From positions 248,001 to 312,000 of the forward strand of contig CAWJLG010000008.1 of the NCBI GenBank assembly GCA_963843595.1: a DNA stretch of 64,000 nucleotides, written 5' to 3'. The stretch is from CAIWHR01 sp963843595 (GTDB taxonomy: Bacteria > Pseudomonadota > Gammaproteobacteria > Burkholderiales > Casimicrobiaceae). This document shows, piece after piece, positions 33,795 to 43,175 of this stretch. The notes below the pieces were generated by a model. That model saw only the letters and a list, made by a program, of their open reading frames with translations, searched no databases and was not told the origin of the DNA. The translations under genes were made by a program, and so were the position numbers. Each line of letters starts with the position of its first letter. Within the stretch, counting starts at the first letter, position 1.

Positions 33795-35471
33795 GTGGAA
33801 AGAATCTGGCTCAAGCAGTATCCCAAGGGCGTTCCTGCCGACATCGACGTGAACGAATTCGCGTCGCTGCGCGACGTCTTCGAGGAGAGCTGCAGCAAGT
33901 ACGCGACGCGCCCGTCGTTCACGTGCATGGGCAAGAGCATCACCTTCGCCGAGCTCGACACGCTTTCGGCCACCTTCGGCGCCTGGCTGCAGAGCCAGGG
34001 CTGCGTGAAGGGCACCCGCGTCGCGCTGATGATGCCCAACATCCTGCAATATCCGGTCTGCCTGTTCGGCACGCTCCGCGCGGGATGCACGGTCGTCAAC
34101 GTCAACCCTCTCTACACGGCGCGCGAGCTCGAGCATCAGCTGAACGACTCCGGTGCCGAGGTGATCGTCGTCGTCGAGAATTTCGCCCACACGCTGCAGG
34201 AAGTGATCGCGAAGACGAAGGTCAAGAAGGCGATCGTCACGAGCATCGGCGAGATGCTGGGCTTCAAGGGACTGATCGTCGATTTCGTGCTGCGGCACGT
34301 GAAGAAGATGATCCCGGCCTGGAACGTGCCGGGCGCGCTGCGCCTGTCGGACGTGCTGGCCGAGGGGCGCCGGCACAAGCTGGAGCGTGTGCCGATCGGG
34401 CACGACGACATCGCGTTCCTGCAGTACACCGGCGGCACCACGGGGGTGGCGAAGGGCGCGATGCTGCTGCACCGGAACATCGTTGCCAACCTGCTGCAGG
34501 CGCGCGCGTGGCTGAAGCCCTTCCTCGACGCGAACCAACGCGAGATCGTCATCACCCCGCTGCCGCTGTATCACATCTTCTCGCTGACGGCGAACTGCCT
34601 GACGTTCATGACGATCGGCGGCGAGAACGTGTTGATCCCGAATCCGCGCGACATCCCCGGCTTCGTCAAGGAAATGGCGAAGTACAAGTTCAGCGTGATC
34701 ACCGGCGTGAACACGCTGTTCAATGCGTTGGTGAACAATGCCGAGTTCGCGAAGCTCGATTTCTCGACGCTGCGCATCACGCTCGGCGGCGGGATGGCGG
34801 TGCAGGAGGCGGTGGCCGTAAAGTGGAAGCAGGTGACCAAGATGCCGCTGATCGAAGCCTACGGCCTGACCGAAACCTCGCCGGCGGCCACGATCAATCC
34901 GCTGGACCTGCCGGAGTACAACGGCTCGATCGGGTTGCCGATCTCGTCGACCGAGGTCGTCCTGCGCAACGACGCCGGCAAGGATGTTGCGCTCGGGCAG
35001 CCCGGCGAGATCTGCATCCGCGGACCGCAGGTCATGGCCGGCTACTGGCAGCGGCCCGACGAGACCGCCAAGGTGATGACCGCGGATGGGTTCTTCGCGA
35101 CCGGCGACATCGGCGTCATGGACGAGCGCGGCTTCATCCGCATCGTCGACCGCAAGAAGGACATGATCCTGGTGTCTGGCTTCAACGTCTACCCGAATGA
35201 GATCGAAGGCGTGGTCGTGATGCATCCGGGCGTGCTCGAATGCGCGGCGGTCGGGGTCGCCGATCCGAAATCGGGCGAGGCGGTGCGTCTATACGTCGTG
35301 AAGAAGGACCCCGCACTGACCGCGGATGCGGTGATGAAGCATTGCCGGGAGCATTTGACCGGCTACAAGGTCCCGCGCGACATCGAATTCCGGACGGATC
35401 TGCCGAAGACCAACGTCGGCAAGATATTGCGCCGGGAACTGCGCGACGAGGCAAAGAAGCAGGCAGCGTGA
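33795..35471 (+). CDS. fadD: Long-chain-fatty-acid-CoA ligase FadD
   Basis: 558 aa. The AMP-binding motif is IAFLQYTGGTTGVAKGAMLLH (about 212-232). The adenylate motif is IEAYGLTETSPAATINP, followed by GFFATGDIGVMDERGFIRIVDRKKDMILVSGFNVYPNEIE, with the catalytic Lys near the end (LPKTNVGKILRRELRD). It activates imported long-chain fatty acids at the inner membrane. Start GTG 33795 was chosen for its near-perfect GGGAGGAGG site. The 193-base upstream gap probably has its own promoter. FadL at 36173 and this gene form the uptake-activation pair. Confidence 0.95.
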   Translation: MERIWLKQYPKGVPADIDVNEFASLRDVFEESCSKYATRPSFTCMGKSITFAELDTLSATFGAWLQSQGCVKGTRVALMMPNILQYPVCLFGTLRAGCTVVNVNPLYTARELEHQLNDSGAEVIVVVENFAHTLQEVIAKTKVKKAIVTSIGEMLGFKGLIVDFVLRHVKKMIPAWNVPGALRLSDVLAEGRRHKLERVPIGHDDIAFLQYTGGTTGVAKGAMLLHRNIVANLLQARAWLKPFLDANQREIVITPLPLYHIFSLTANCLTFMTIGGENVLIPNPRDIPGFVKEMAKYKFSVITGVNTLFNALVNNAEFAKLDFSTLRITLGGGMAVQEAVAVKWKQVTKMPLIEAYGLTETSPAATINPLDLPEYNGSIGLPISSTEVVLRNDAGKDVALGQPGEICIRGPQVMAGYWQRPDETAKVMTADGFFATGDIGVMDERGFIRIVDRKKDMILVSGFNVYPNEIEGVVVMHPGVLECAAVGVADPKSGEAVRLYVVKKDPALTADAVMKHCREHLTGYKVPRDIEFRTDLPKTNVGKILRRELRDEAKKQAA

Positions 35472-35556
35472 ACGCGGCGACCGACGGCGAGCGGCGCAGG
35501 GTCGCGGCGGTGTCCGCCGCAGCGAGTGTGCGTCGATCGCAACCGCGGGACTCGCG

Positions 35557-35958
35557 ATGACCGGCGAGCATGCCCGGCTGCCCGACAAGGAGCCCGCATT
35601 GCGGGTCGTTCCGATGCCGGCCGACGTCAACCAGAACGGCGACATCTTCGGCGGCTGGATCATGGCGCAGGTCGACATCGCGGGCAGCATCCCGGCATCG
35701 CGCCGGGCGCGTGGGCGGATCGCGACGATTGCCGTCAACTCGTTCGTGTTCAAGCAGCCGGTGCTGATCGGCGATCTGGTGAGCTTCTATGCCGACATCG
35801 CGCGAGTCGGGCGGACCTCGATCACGGTGAACGTGGAGGTCTACGCCGAGCGCAAGCGGCATCCGGCCGAGGAGATCATCGTGAAGGTGACCGAGGCGAC
35901 GTTGACCTACGTCGCGGTCGGCGATGACCGCCGGCCGCGGGAAATTCCGCCGGCCTGA
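35557..35958 (+). CDS. Acyl-CoA thioesterase, YciA-type hotdog protein
   Basis: 133 aa. The hotdog fold signature PADVNQNGDIFGGWIMAQVDIAGSIPA (Asn-x-x-Gly-Asp motif with the catalytic Asp) is at about 20-46. TIAVNSFVFKQPVLIGDLVSFYA follows. It hydrolyses short- to medium-chain acyl-CoA to free acid and CoA, and can relieve CoA sequestration during fatty acid use. It follows fadD after 85 bases and is probably in the same transcription unit. The length is normal for YciA. Confidence 0.9.
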   Translation: MTGEHARLPDKEPALRVVPMPADVNQNGDIFGGWIMAQVDIAGSIPASRRARGRIATIAVNSFVFKQPVLIGDLVSFYADIARVGRTSITVNVEVYAERKRHPAEEIIVKVTEATLTYVAVGDDRRPREIPPA

Positions 35959-36172
35959 GGTACGGCGGCATGGATTCGTGCCCGGGACGCAACAGGTTCC
36001 CTTGATCCCCGTCAATGGCGCGTTTCCCGAGCCGCGGCGCCGGGGCCGACGGTGTATATTTCCCTCGCTGAAGCCGGAAACGATACCGGCCCCCAAGAAG
36101 ACGTTGCCCCCACCGATTGCGAGGATCTCGTCAGTGTGGATGAGCGCCCGCGTCAAACGAGGAGAGACCATC

Positions 36173-37600
36173 ATGAATATCCCCTTCCGCAGCACCCGGA
36201 TCGCCGTCGCGATCGCCGGCGCCGCAATGGCCTTGGGCGCCGGCCAGGCCTTCGGCGCAGCGTTCGGGTTGCAGACCCAGAATGCCAGCGGACTCGGGCA
36301 CGCCTATGCGGGGGGTGCCGCGGCAGCCGAGGACGTCAGCACGATCTTCTACAACCCGGCGGGTCTGGTGCGCCTGACGAAGACGGAGATTGTGGTCTCG
36401 GCCAACGTCATTTGCCCGTCCGCCAAGTTCAATGACAACGGGTCGCAGGCGGCGTTCGGCCAGTCGCTCGGCGGAACCGGAGGCGACGCGGGCGGTTGTG
36501 CGGTCGTACCGAACATGTACCTGGGCGTCCCGTTCACGGACAAGTGGTCGTTCGGCCTCGGGATCAACGCGCCCTTCGGACTGGAGACGGAGTACGACTC
36601 CGACTGGCTCGGACGCTTCCAGGCGATCAAGTCCAAGGTCGAAACCATCAACATCAATCCGGTGCTTTCCTGGGAGCCGACCAAGAACCTGACGGTCGGC
36701 GGCGGCTTCAGCTATCAGCGGCTCAAGGCGGAGCTCACCAAGAACGCCAATTACGCCGGCATTTTTGCGCAGGGGGTCGGCCAGTTCGTCGCGGCCGGAC
36801 AGATCCCGGCCGCCGCTGCGCCGGCGCTCATCGGCTCGGCTGCGGGCCTTCAATCCGGCGTCAAGATCACCGGCGACGACGACAGCTGGGGCTGGAACGT
36901 CGGCGTGCTGTGGCAAGTGACGCCGCAGACCCGGATCGGGGCCGCCTATCGCTCGCAAGTCAAGTACGAGGTCAGCGGCAACGTGGAATTCACCAACCCG
37001 ACGGCGGCGAATCTCGGCCCGTTACCGTCGCCGGTGGCCCCCATCGGCGCCTTACTCGTAAACGGAATCAACGCGAGCACCTTGGCCAACGGGGGCGTCA
37101 ACCTGTCGATCAAGATGCCCGATACGGCCAACCTGTCGATCTTCAGCGAGATCAACAAGCAGTGGGACGTGATGGCGGATCTGCAGTACACGGGCTGGAG
37201 CAGCATTCAGCAGCTGGCGATCTATCGCAACGGAGCGACTACGCCGTTGAGCACTCTGGACTGGAACTTTAGCGACAGCTGGCGCGTGTCGGCCGGCGTC
37301 AACTATCACATCAACGACCAATGGGTGCTGCGCGGCGGCGTTGCCTACGACGAGACCCCGACCAACGATACCGGCCGCACACCAGGGCTGCCTGACGGCG
37401 ACCGCACCTGGTTGGCATTCGGCGTGCACACCAACTTCACCCCGAATTGGGAGTTCGACCTGGCTTACGCGCATGAATTCATCAGCGGCCCCGACCTCAA
37501 CCAGAACGGCGGAAACACCCAGCTGTATGGGTTGATCAAGGGGTCCTACGATACCAGCGTGGACATCGTCGGCGCGCAGGTGAAGTACGTGTTCAAATAG
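36173..37600 (+). CDS. fadL: FadL-type outer-membrane long-chain fatty acid transporter
   Basis: 475 aa. A signal peptide (RIAVAIAGAAMALGAGQAFGA) precedes the FadL N-terminus AAFGLQTQNASGLGHAYAGGAAAAEDVSTIFYNPAGL, whose hatch region plugs the barrel. Later beta-strands alternate in the barrel style and end in VKYVFK with a terminal hydrophobic pattern typical for BamA recognition, although the last residue is Lys. It brings long-chain fatty acids across the outer membrane. ATG 36173 has GAGGAGAG upstream. The 214-base leader is gene-free. A strong terminator follows. Confidence 0.94.
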   Translation: MNIPFRSTRIAVAIAGAAMALGAGQAFGAAFGLQTQNASGLGHAYAGGAAAAEDVSTIFYNPAGLVRLTKTEIVVSANVICPSAKFNDNGSQAAFGQSLGGTGGDAGGCAVVPNMYLGVPFTDKWSFGLGINAPFGLETEYDSDWLGRFQAIKSKVETININPVLSWEPTKNLTVGGGFSYQRLKAELTKNANYAGIFAQGVGQFVAAGQIPAAAAPALIGSAAGLQSGVKITGDDDSWGWNVGVLWQVTPQTRIGAAYRSQVKYEVSGNVEFTNPTAANLGPLPSPVAPIGALLVNGINASTLANGGVNLSIKMPDTANLSIFSEINKQWDVMADLQYTGWSSIQQLAIYRNGATTPLSTLDWNFSDSWRVSAGVNYHINDQWVLRGGVAYDETPTNDTGRTPGLPDGDRTWLAFGVHTNFTPNWEFDLAYAHEFISGPDLNQNGGNTQLYGLIKGSYDTSVDIVGAQVKYVFK

Positions 37601-37629
37601 CCGGGAAGGAGCGTTTCACCACGTCACGC

Positions 37630-37664
37630 CACGCCGCAGGGTCCGCCCCTGCGGCGTGATGTTT
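37630..37664 (+). terminator. Rho-independent terminator after fadL
   Basis: CACGCCGCAGG (37630-37640) pairs perfectly with CCTGCGGCGTG (37648-37658), loop of seven, followed by ATGTTTT. It is 30 bases after the stop. Confidence 0.85.
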
Positions 37665-37731
37665 TGCACCGTCCGCGCCGCTTCTCCGGGCGCAGCCCGA
37701 CGCTTCGGCGTCCCCAGACTATCCTCGAGAC

Positions 37732-40131
37732 ATGTCCTCCACATCCCGTTTCCTCGTCCGCAAGGTGGCCGTGCTCGGCGCCGGCGTCATGGGCGCGCAG
37801 ATCGCCGCTCATCTCGCCAATGCCGACGTGCCCGTCGTTCTGTTCGACCTCTCCGCCAAGGAGGGTGACCCGAACGGCATCGTCAACAAGGCGCTCGCCG
37901 GTCTTGCGAAGCTCGAGCCGGCGCCGGCTGCGACCAAGGACCGCCTCGCCTACATCGACGCGGCGAACTACGATCGCGACCTGCCGGCGCTCGCCGGCTG
38001 CGACCTCGTCATCGAGGCGATCGCCGAGCGCATGGACTGGAAGCGCGACCTGTACGCGAAAGTCGGTCCGCACCTGGCACCCCACGCGATCGTCGCGTCG
38101 AACACCTCCGGCCTGTCGATCAACGCGCTGGCCGAGGCGCTGCCCGCCGCGATACGGCCACGGTTCTGCGGGATCCACTTCTTCAATCCGCCGCGCTACA
38201 TGCACCTGGTCGAGCTGATCGCGCAGAAGGATACGGACCCCAGGCTCCTCGACCAGCTGGAGACGTTCGTCGTCACCACGCTCGGCAAGGGTGTGATCCG
38301 CGCCAAGGACACGCCGAACTTCGTCGCCAATCGCGTGGGCATCTTCTCGGTCCTCGCCACGATGGCGCACACGGAGAAATACGGGCTCTCCTTCGACGTC
38401 GTCGATGCACTGACCGGTCCGGCGATCGGACGTGCCAAGAGCGCCACGTACCGCACTTGCGACGTCGTCGGGCTCGATACGATGGCGCACGTCGTCAAGA
38501 CGATGCAGGACACGCTGCCGGACGACCCCTGGCACCTCCTCTACCGGACGCCGCCGGTGCTCGCGGCGCTGATTGCGCAGGGCGCTCTGGGCCAGAAGAC
38601 GAAGGCGGGCTTCTTCCGCAAGGTCGGCAAGGAGATTCAGGTGCTCGACCCGGCGGCGCGCGACTATCGCAAGGCCGACGGCGTCATCGATCCCGCGGTC
38701 GCCGAGATCCTCGCCATCAGGAATCCGGGCGAGAAGTTCGCCAAGCTGCGCGCCCACCCGCATCCGCAGGCGCAGTTTCTATGGGCGATCTTCCGCGACC
38801 TGTTCCACTACACGGCGTACCACCTGGCCGAGATTGCCGACAATGCGCGCGATGTCGATCTGGCGCTGCGCTGGGGATTCGGCTGGTCGATGGGGCCGTT
38901 CGAGATCTGGCAGGCGGCCGGATGGCACGAGGTTGCCGGCTGGGTGGCCGAGGACATCGCCGCCGGGAAGACGTTTGCCAGCGCGCCGCTGCCGAAGTGG
39001 GTCCACGATGGGCCGGCGGCCAAGGGCGTGCATCTGCCGCAGGGAGCCTACAGTGCCAGCGCCAAGGCGTTCCGTCCCCGGTCGACGCTTCCCGTCTACC
39101 AGCGGCAGCACTTTCCGGATCCGGTTCTCGGCGAGACGTGGCCCGCCGGCACGACGATCATGGAGACGCCTGCAGTGCGGATGTGGCATCTCGGCGACGA
39201 CGTGGCGATCGTGTCGTTCAAGTCGAAGGCCAACACCATCGGCGAGGATGTCCTCGACGGCGTTCTCGCGTCGATCGACCGGGCCGAGCGCGAGTGCGCG
39301 GGCCTCGTGCTCTGGCAGCCGAAAGAGCCGTTCTCGCTCGGCGCGAACCTGTCCTCGCTGGAGCCCGCGCTCAAGGCCGGGCAGTGGGACGTGATCGAAG
39401 GTGTGGTCGCCAAATTCCAGCAGACCGCCCAGCGCCTCAAGTACAGCCTGATCCCGACGGTGGCGGCCGTGCGCGGCATGGCCCTCGGCGGGTCCTGCGA
39501 ATTCATCCTGCATTGCGACCGCACCGTCGCGGCGCTGGAGTCGTACATCGGCCTGGTCGAGGTCGGCGTCGGCCTGCTTCCGGCGGGGGGCGGCTGCAAG
39601 GAGTTCGCCGTGCGCGCGTCGCAGGAGGTCGCACGCGGCGCGGCAGGCGGCCAGGCGGACCACTTCCCGTTCCTGCGCAGTTATTTTCAGACCATCGCGA
39701 TGGCGCGCGTCGGCAAGAGCGCCGGCGAAGCGAAGGAGATCGGCTATCTGCGTCCGTCCGATCTCGTGGTTTTCAACCCCTACGAGATCCTCTACGTGGC
39801 GCAGGGACAGGCGCGTGCGATGGCGGACGCCGGCTACCGGCCGCCCGAACCCGCGCGCAACGTTCCGGTCGCCGGCAGGACCGGCATCGCCACGCTCGAA
39901 ATGCTGCTGCTCAACATGCGCGACGGCGGCTATATCTCGCCTTATGATTTCGAAATCGGGCTACGCGTCGCGCGCGTGCTCTGCGGCGGCGAGCTCGACG
40001 CCGGCAGCCTCGTCGACGAGCGCTGGTTCCTCGAGCTCGAGCGTGCCGAGTTCATGGCGCTGCTCCGCAACGCGAAGACGCAGGAACGGATCGCGCACAC
40101 GCTGAAGACCGGCAAGCCGCTGCGCAACTGA
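37732..40131 (+). CDS. FadN-type 3-hydroxyacyl-CoA dehydrogenase/enoyl-CoA hydratase
   Basis: 799 aa, with dehydrogenase first: VAVLGAGVMGAQIAAHLANADVPVVLFDLS (12-41), VASNTSGLSINALAEALP, HFFNPPRYMHLVELI, FVANRVGIF. The hydratase domain is at the C-terminus from about 490 (SFKSKANTIGEDVLDG, PFSLGANLSSLE, AAVRGMALGGSCEFILHCD, GLVEVGVGLLPAGGGCKEF). This layout matches B. subtilis FadN and the large FadB-like enzymes of beta- and gammaproteobacteria. With the thiolase 14 bases downstream it forms the second beta-oxidation pair. Start ATG 37732, without a clear ribosome site. Confidence 0.93.
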   Translation: MSSTSRFLVRKVAVLGAGVMGAQIAAHLANADVPVVLFDLSAKEGDPNGIVNKALAGLAKLEPAPAATKDRLAYIDAANYDRDLPALAGCDLVIEAIAERMDWKRDLYAKVGPHLAPHAIVASNTSGLSINALAEALPAAIRPRFCGIHFFNPPRYMHLVELIAQKDTDPRLLDQLETFVVTTLGKGVIRAKDTPNFVANRVGIFSVLATMAHTEKYGLSFDVVDALTGPAIGRAKSATYRTCDVVGLDTMAHVVKTMQDTLPDDPWHLLYRTPPVLAALIAQGALGQKTKAGFFRKVGKEIQVLDPAARDYRKADGVIDPAVAEILAIRNPGEKFAKLRAHPHPQAQFLWAIFRDLFHYTAYHLAEIADNARDVDLALRWGFGWSMGPFEIWQAAGWHEVAGWVAEDIAAGKTFASAPLPKWVHDGPAAKGVHLPQGAYSASAKAFRPRSTLPVYQRQHFPDPVLGETWPAGTTIMETPAVRMWHLGDDVAIVSFKSKANTIGEDVLDGVLASIDRAERECAGLVLWQPKEPFSLGANLSSLEPALKAGQWDVIEGVVAKFQQTAQRLKYSLIPTVAAVRGMALGGSCEFILHCDRTVAALESYIGLVEVGVGLLPAGGGCKEFAVRASQEVARGAAGGQADHFPFLRSYFQTIAMARVGKSAGEAKEIGYLRPSDLVVFNPYEILYVAQGQARAMADAGYRPPEPARNVPVAGRTGIATLEMLLLNMRDGGYISPYDFEIGLRVARVLCGGELDAGSLVDERWFLELERAEFMALLRNAKTQERIAHTLKTGKPLRN

Positions 40132-40145
40132 CGGGAAACGCTGCC

Positions 40146-41342
40146 ATGACCAAGCAAATGCAGGACGCCTACATCGTCGCCGCCACCCGCACCCCGGTGG
40201 GCAAGGCCCCGCGCGGAGCGCTGAAGTCCACGCGCCCGGATTCGCTGCTCGCGCACGTGCTGCAGAGCGTGCTGCTGCAGGTGCCGCAGCTCGACGCGAG
40301 CCGCGTCGAGGACGTCGTCGTCGGCTGCGCGATGCCGGAGTACGAGCAGGGAATGAACGTCGCCCGGATCGGTCTCCTGCTGGCTGGTTTGCCGAATACG
40401 GTGGCGGGCATGACCGTCAACCGCTTCTGCTCGTCGGGGCTCAATGCGGTGTCGATCGCCGCCGACCGGATCCGTACCGGCGAGGCGGACGTGATGATCG
40501 CCGCGGGCACGGAGAGCATGAGCATGATTCCGATGCTCGGGCGACTTTCGCTCAACGCGGACGTGTTCGCCCGCGACGAGAATCTCGGCATTGCGTATGG
40601 AATGGGACTGACCGCCGAGAAGGTCGCAGAACGCTGGAAGGTGTCGCGCGACGTGCAGGATTCCTTTGCGGTCGATTCGCACCGCAAGGCACTTGCCGCG
40701 CAGGCGGCCGGCGAGTTCGCCGACGAGATCTCGCCCTACTCGGTACGCGACAACGTTCCCGATCTGGCAAGCGGCAAGGTCGTCACCAAGGCGCGCAAGT
40801 TCGACCGCGACGAAGGTCCGCGCGCCGACACGTCGGCCGAGGGCCTCGCGAAACTGAAGCCGGTGTTCGCGGCGAAGGGCTCGGTGACGGCCGGCAACAG
40901 TTCGCAGATGTCGGACGGTGCCGGTGCCGCGATACTCGTGAGCGAAGCGGTGCTGAAGGAACTCGGTCTCACCCCGCTTGCCCGCTGGGTAGGATTCGCG
41001 GTCGCTGGCGTCGCGCCGGAGATCATGGGCGTCGGGCCGATCGCCGCCATCCCGAAGGTGCTGCGCCGGACCGGGATCCGGCAGGACCAGATCGACTGGA
41101 TCGAGCTCAACGAGGCGTTTGCCGCGCAGAGCATCGCCGTCATGCGCGACCTGTCGCTCGACCCGGCCAAAGTGAACCCCTTGGGCGGCGCGATCGCTCT
41201 GGGCCACCCGCTGGGCGCAACGGGCGCCATCCGCACCGCGACCATCGTGCATGGCCTCAAACGCCGCCAGCAGAAGTACGGCATGGTGACGATGTGCATC
41301 GGCACCGGCATGGGCGCCGCCGGCATCTTCGAGGCCGTCTAG
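40146..41342 (+). CDS. fadA: Acetyl-CoA C-acyltransferase (FadA-type thiolase)
   Basis: 398 aa. The nucleophile is Cys in VNRFCSSGLNAVSIAADRI, followed by NEAFAAQSIAVM, GHPLGATGAIRTATIVHGL and the general-base Cys in CIGTGMGAAGIFE. All thiolase residues are present. It removes acetyl-CoA in the last step of beta-oxidation and pairs with the FadN-type enzyme. The close spacing (14 bases) implies one operon. It is distinct from the FadI-like thiolase at 30296, so the window carries two complete hydratase/dehydrogenase/thiolase sets. Confidence 0.94.
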   Translation: MTKQMQDAYIVAATRTPVGKAPRGALKSTRPDSLLAHVLQSVLLQVPQLDASRVEDVVVGCAMPEYEQGMNVARIGLLLAGLPNTVAGMTVNRFCSSGLNAVSIAADRIRTGEADVMIAAGTESMSMIPMLGRLSLNADVFARDENLGIAYGMGLTAEKVAERWKVSRDVQDSFAVDSHRKALAAQAAGEFADEISPYSVRDNVPDLASGKVVTKARKFDRDEGPRADTSAEGLAKLKPVFAAKGSVTAGNSSQMSDGAGAAILVSEAVLKELGLTPLARWVGFAVAGVAPEIMGVGPIAAIPKVLRRTGIRQDQIDWIELNEAFAAQSIAVMRDLSLDPAKVNPLGGAIALGHPLGATGAIRTATIVHGLKRRQQKYGMVTMCIGTGMGAAGIFEAV

Positions 41343-41508
41343 TCCGCGAGGACGGGCCGCATGCCGCGTTGCGCCTCACTCGCGATCCTCATGTACCCGC
41401 AGGTACATTCCGGTCGCTCGCCGCGGCGCGCCTTGCCTGCGACCCGTTTCGCGGCTATCCGGCCTCGAAGATAGCGCTTCGACCTCACTCCAACCCGGAG
41501 GATTCGCA

Positions 41509-42069
41509 ATGTTTCGCAAACTTCTCGTCGCGCTGTTCGCGTTCCTCGTGACCGTCCCGGCATTCGCCACCGAAGTCGCCGGCGTCAAGCTCGATGACAA
41601 GGTCACCGTCGGCGGCCAGGACCTGGTGCTGAACGGCGCAGGCATCCGTACCCGGTTCATGCTCAAGATCTACGTCGCGAGCCTTTTCCTGCCCGCCAAG
41701 GCCGGCGATCTTGCCGGGGTTCTGGCGAAGGGGCCGCGCCGGATCCAGATGAACCTGTTGCGCAATCTGTCGGCCGACCAACTCGTCGATGCGCTAAACG
41801 ACGGGATGAAGGACAACAACAGCGAAGCCGAAATGGCCGCCGTGAAAACGCAGTCTGACCAGCTGACCTCGATCATGAAGGGATTCGGTGAGGTCAAGGA
41901 AGGCAACGTCGTGACGCTCGATTTCGTCGACGGGGCGACGCAGATCGGCTTCAACGGGACGGCGAAGGGCTCGATCGCTGGCGAGCCATTCAACAAGGCG
42001 CTCACCAGGATCTGGCTCGGCGACAAGCCTGTCCAGGCCGACCTCAAGAAAGCCCTGCTCGGCGGCTGA
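41509..42069 (+). CDS. Chalcone-isomerase-fold secreted protein
   Basis: 186 aa. The signal peptide is MFRKLLVALFAFLVTVPAFA. The mature part (VAGVKLDDKVTVGGQDLVLNGAGIRTRFMLKIYVASLFLP, DFVDGATQIGFNGTAKGSIAGEPFNKALTRIWLGDKPVQADLKKALLG) is a complete bacterial chalcone-isomerase-like domain. These periplasmic proteins probably bind fatty acids; the fold is shared with plant FAP proteins. A GGAGG site lies just before ATG 41509. It is a paralogue of the light-cluster protein at 5865, which has a different subfamily sequence. The 166-base gap before it holds an ATGTAC/GTACAT repeat with no T-run. Confidence 0.87.
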   Translation: MFRKLLVALFAFLVTVPAFATEVAGVKLDDKVTVGGQDLVLNGAGIRTRFMLKIYVASLFLPAKAGDLAGVLAKGPRRIQMNLLRNLSADQLVDALNDGMKDNNSEAEMAAVKTQSDQLTSIMKGFGEVKEGNVVTLDFVDGATQIGFNGTAKGSIAGEPFNKALTRIWLGDKPVQADLKKALLGG

Positions 42070-42117
42070 ACCGTCTGACACGGGCCACGCATTCCGCGGC
42101 GTCCGCGGCGGAGGAGC

Positions 42118-43153
42118 GTGGCTCTTCGTTTTCCTGCGATGCCCGATTTCTGGCCTTCCTGCGGCTACCGGCTCCTGGCCGTCGGTGCCGATGGCCGGCT
42201 GACGCTGACCGACGCCTTCCTGCGCGCGACGCTGCTGCGCCCGGAACTCGCGCCTGTCCCCGAATCCTGCGCCGCCGAGCTCGCGCTGCACGACAAGCTG
42301 CTCGCCGCACCGCGTGCCGCCGTCGCTGCGCCCGAGCTCGCCGCACTTGCCGATGCCGATGCGCGCGACAACTACGCGATCTGGCTTCGTTTCCGGCAAC
42401 GCCTGACGTCCGCGCCGTCGCTGGAAGCCGCGTACGTGGCGCTGTTTCGCGACGGGGTCGATGTGCCACCGGTGTTCGTGCACCAGCTGTCGCAGATCCT
42501 CCTGCGCCACGTGCTGGGGGCGAATGCCGATCCGCTGCAGGCCCGTGCGGCGGAACTGCTCTTTCGGCCGCAGAAGATTGCGCTGCGCGAGGACGGCACG
42601 GTGATGGCAGCCGACGAGACGGCGGTGGAGCGGTATGCGATGACCGGCGGATTCGGCAGCCTGGGGGAGCTCCTGCAACAGAACCGAACCCAGGTGCGTA
42701 CGGTCGAACTCGACGTGCTGGATGCGGACAATGCGCCGACCTACTGGGACCGCGACGAGCGTCACGACCTGGCGGTCAGCCTCAATCGAGGGCGGCCCGG
42801 CCCTCGATGCGCTGTGTCGCGTGCTCGAACGGTGGATCGCCCACTTCCACGGCGTCATGGTGACGATCCGTCCGCAGCGCGAAATCGACGATGAGCGCTG
42901 GGTATGGCACGTTGGACTGGACGCCGAGGCCAGTGCGCTGCTCAACGATCTGTACAATCGGGCCGAGGTCGACGACGAGCGGAGGGGACGGCTGCTTTGC
43001 CTGTTCGAACTCACGTTCGCGGATCCTGCGGACATGCGGCCGGCCATTGCGGGCCGGCCGGTCTACCTGGCGATGGCGATGGACGCGCAGCACCGGCTGA
43101 AGCTCAAGCCGCAGAATCTCCTGCTGAACCTGCCGCTCGCGCGGCCGCAATGA
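42118..43153 (+). pseudogene. DUF6352 family protein, frameshifted
   Basis: The N-terminal two thirds (DFWPSCGYRLLAVGADGRLTLTDAFLRATLLRPELAPVPESCAAELALHD … TVELDVLDADNAPTYWDRDERHDL) and the C-terminal part (LDALCRVLERWIAHFHGVMVTIRPQREIDDERWVWHVGLDAEASALLNDLY) match one DUF6352 protein split over two frames. Removing one C in the CCC at 42801-42803 gives SLNRGRPGLDALCRVLE and a 344-aa protein. The function of the family is unknown; no signal peptide or cofactor motif is visible. Start GTG 42118 or ATG 42139. The homopolymer position argues for an assembly insertion. Confidence 0.78.
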
Positions 43154-43175
43154 TCATCAACAACGGAAAAGACCC

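Noticed and set aside
41391..41408. ATGTAC-N6-GTACAT inverted repeat as terminator or LitR site
   Set aside because: The arms are short and no T-run follows. It resembles a TGTACA half-site, but it lies downstream of fadA, far from the light cluster.
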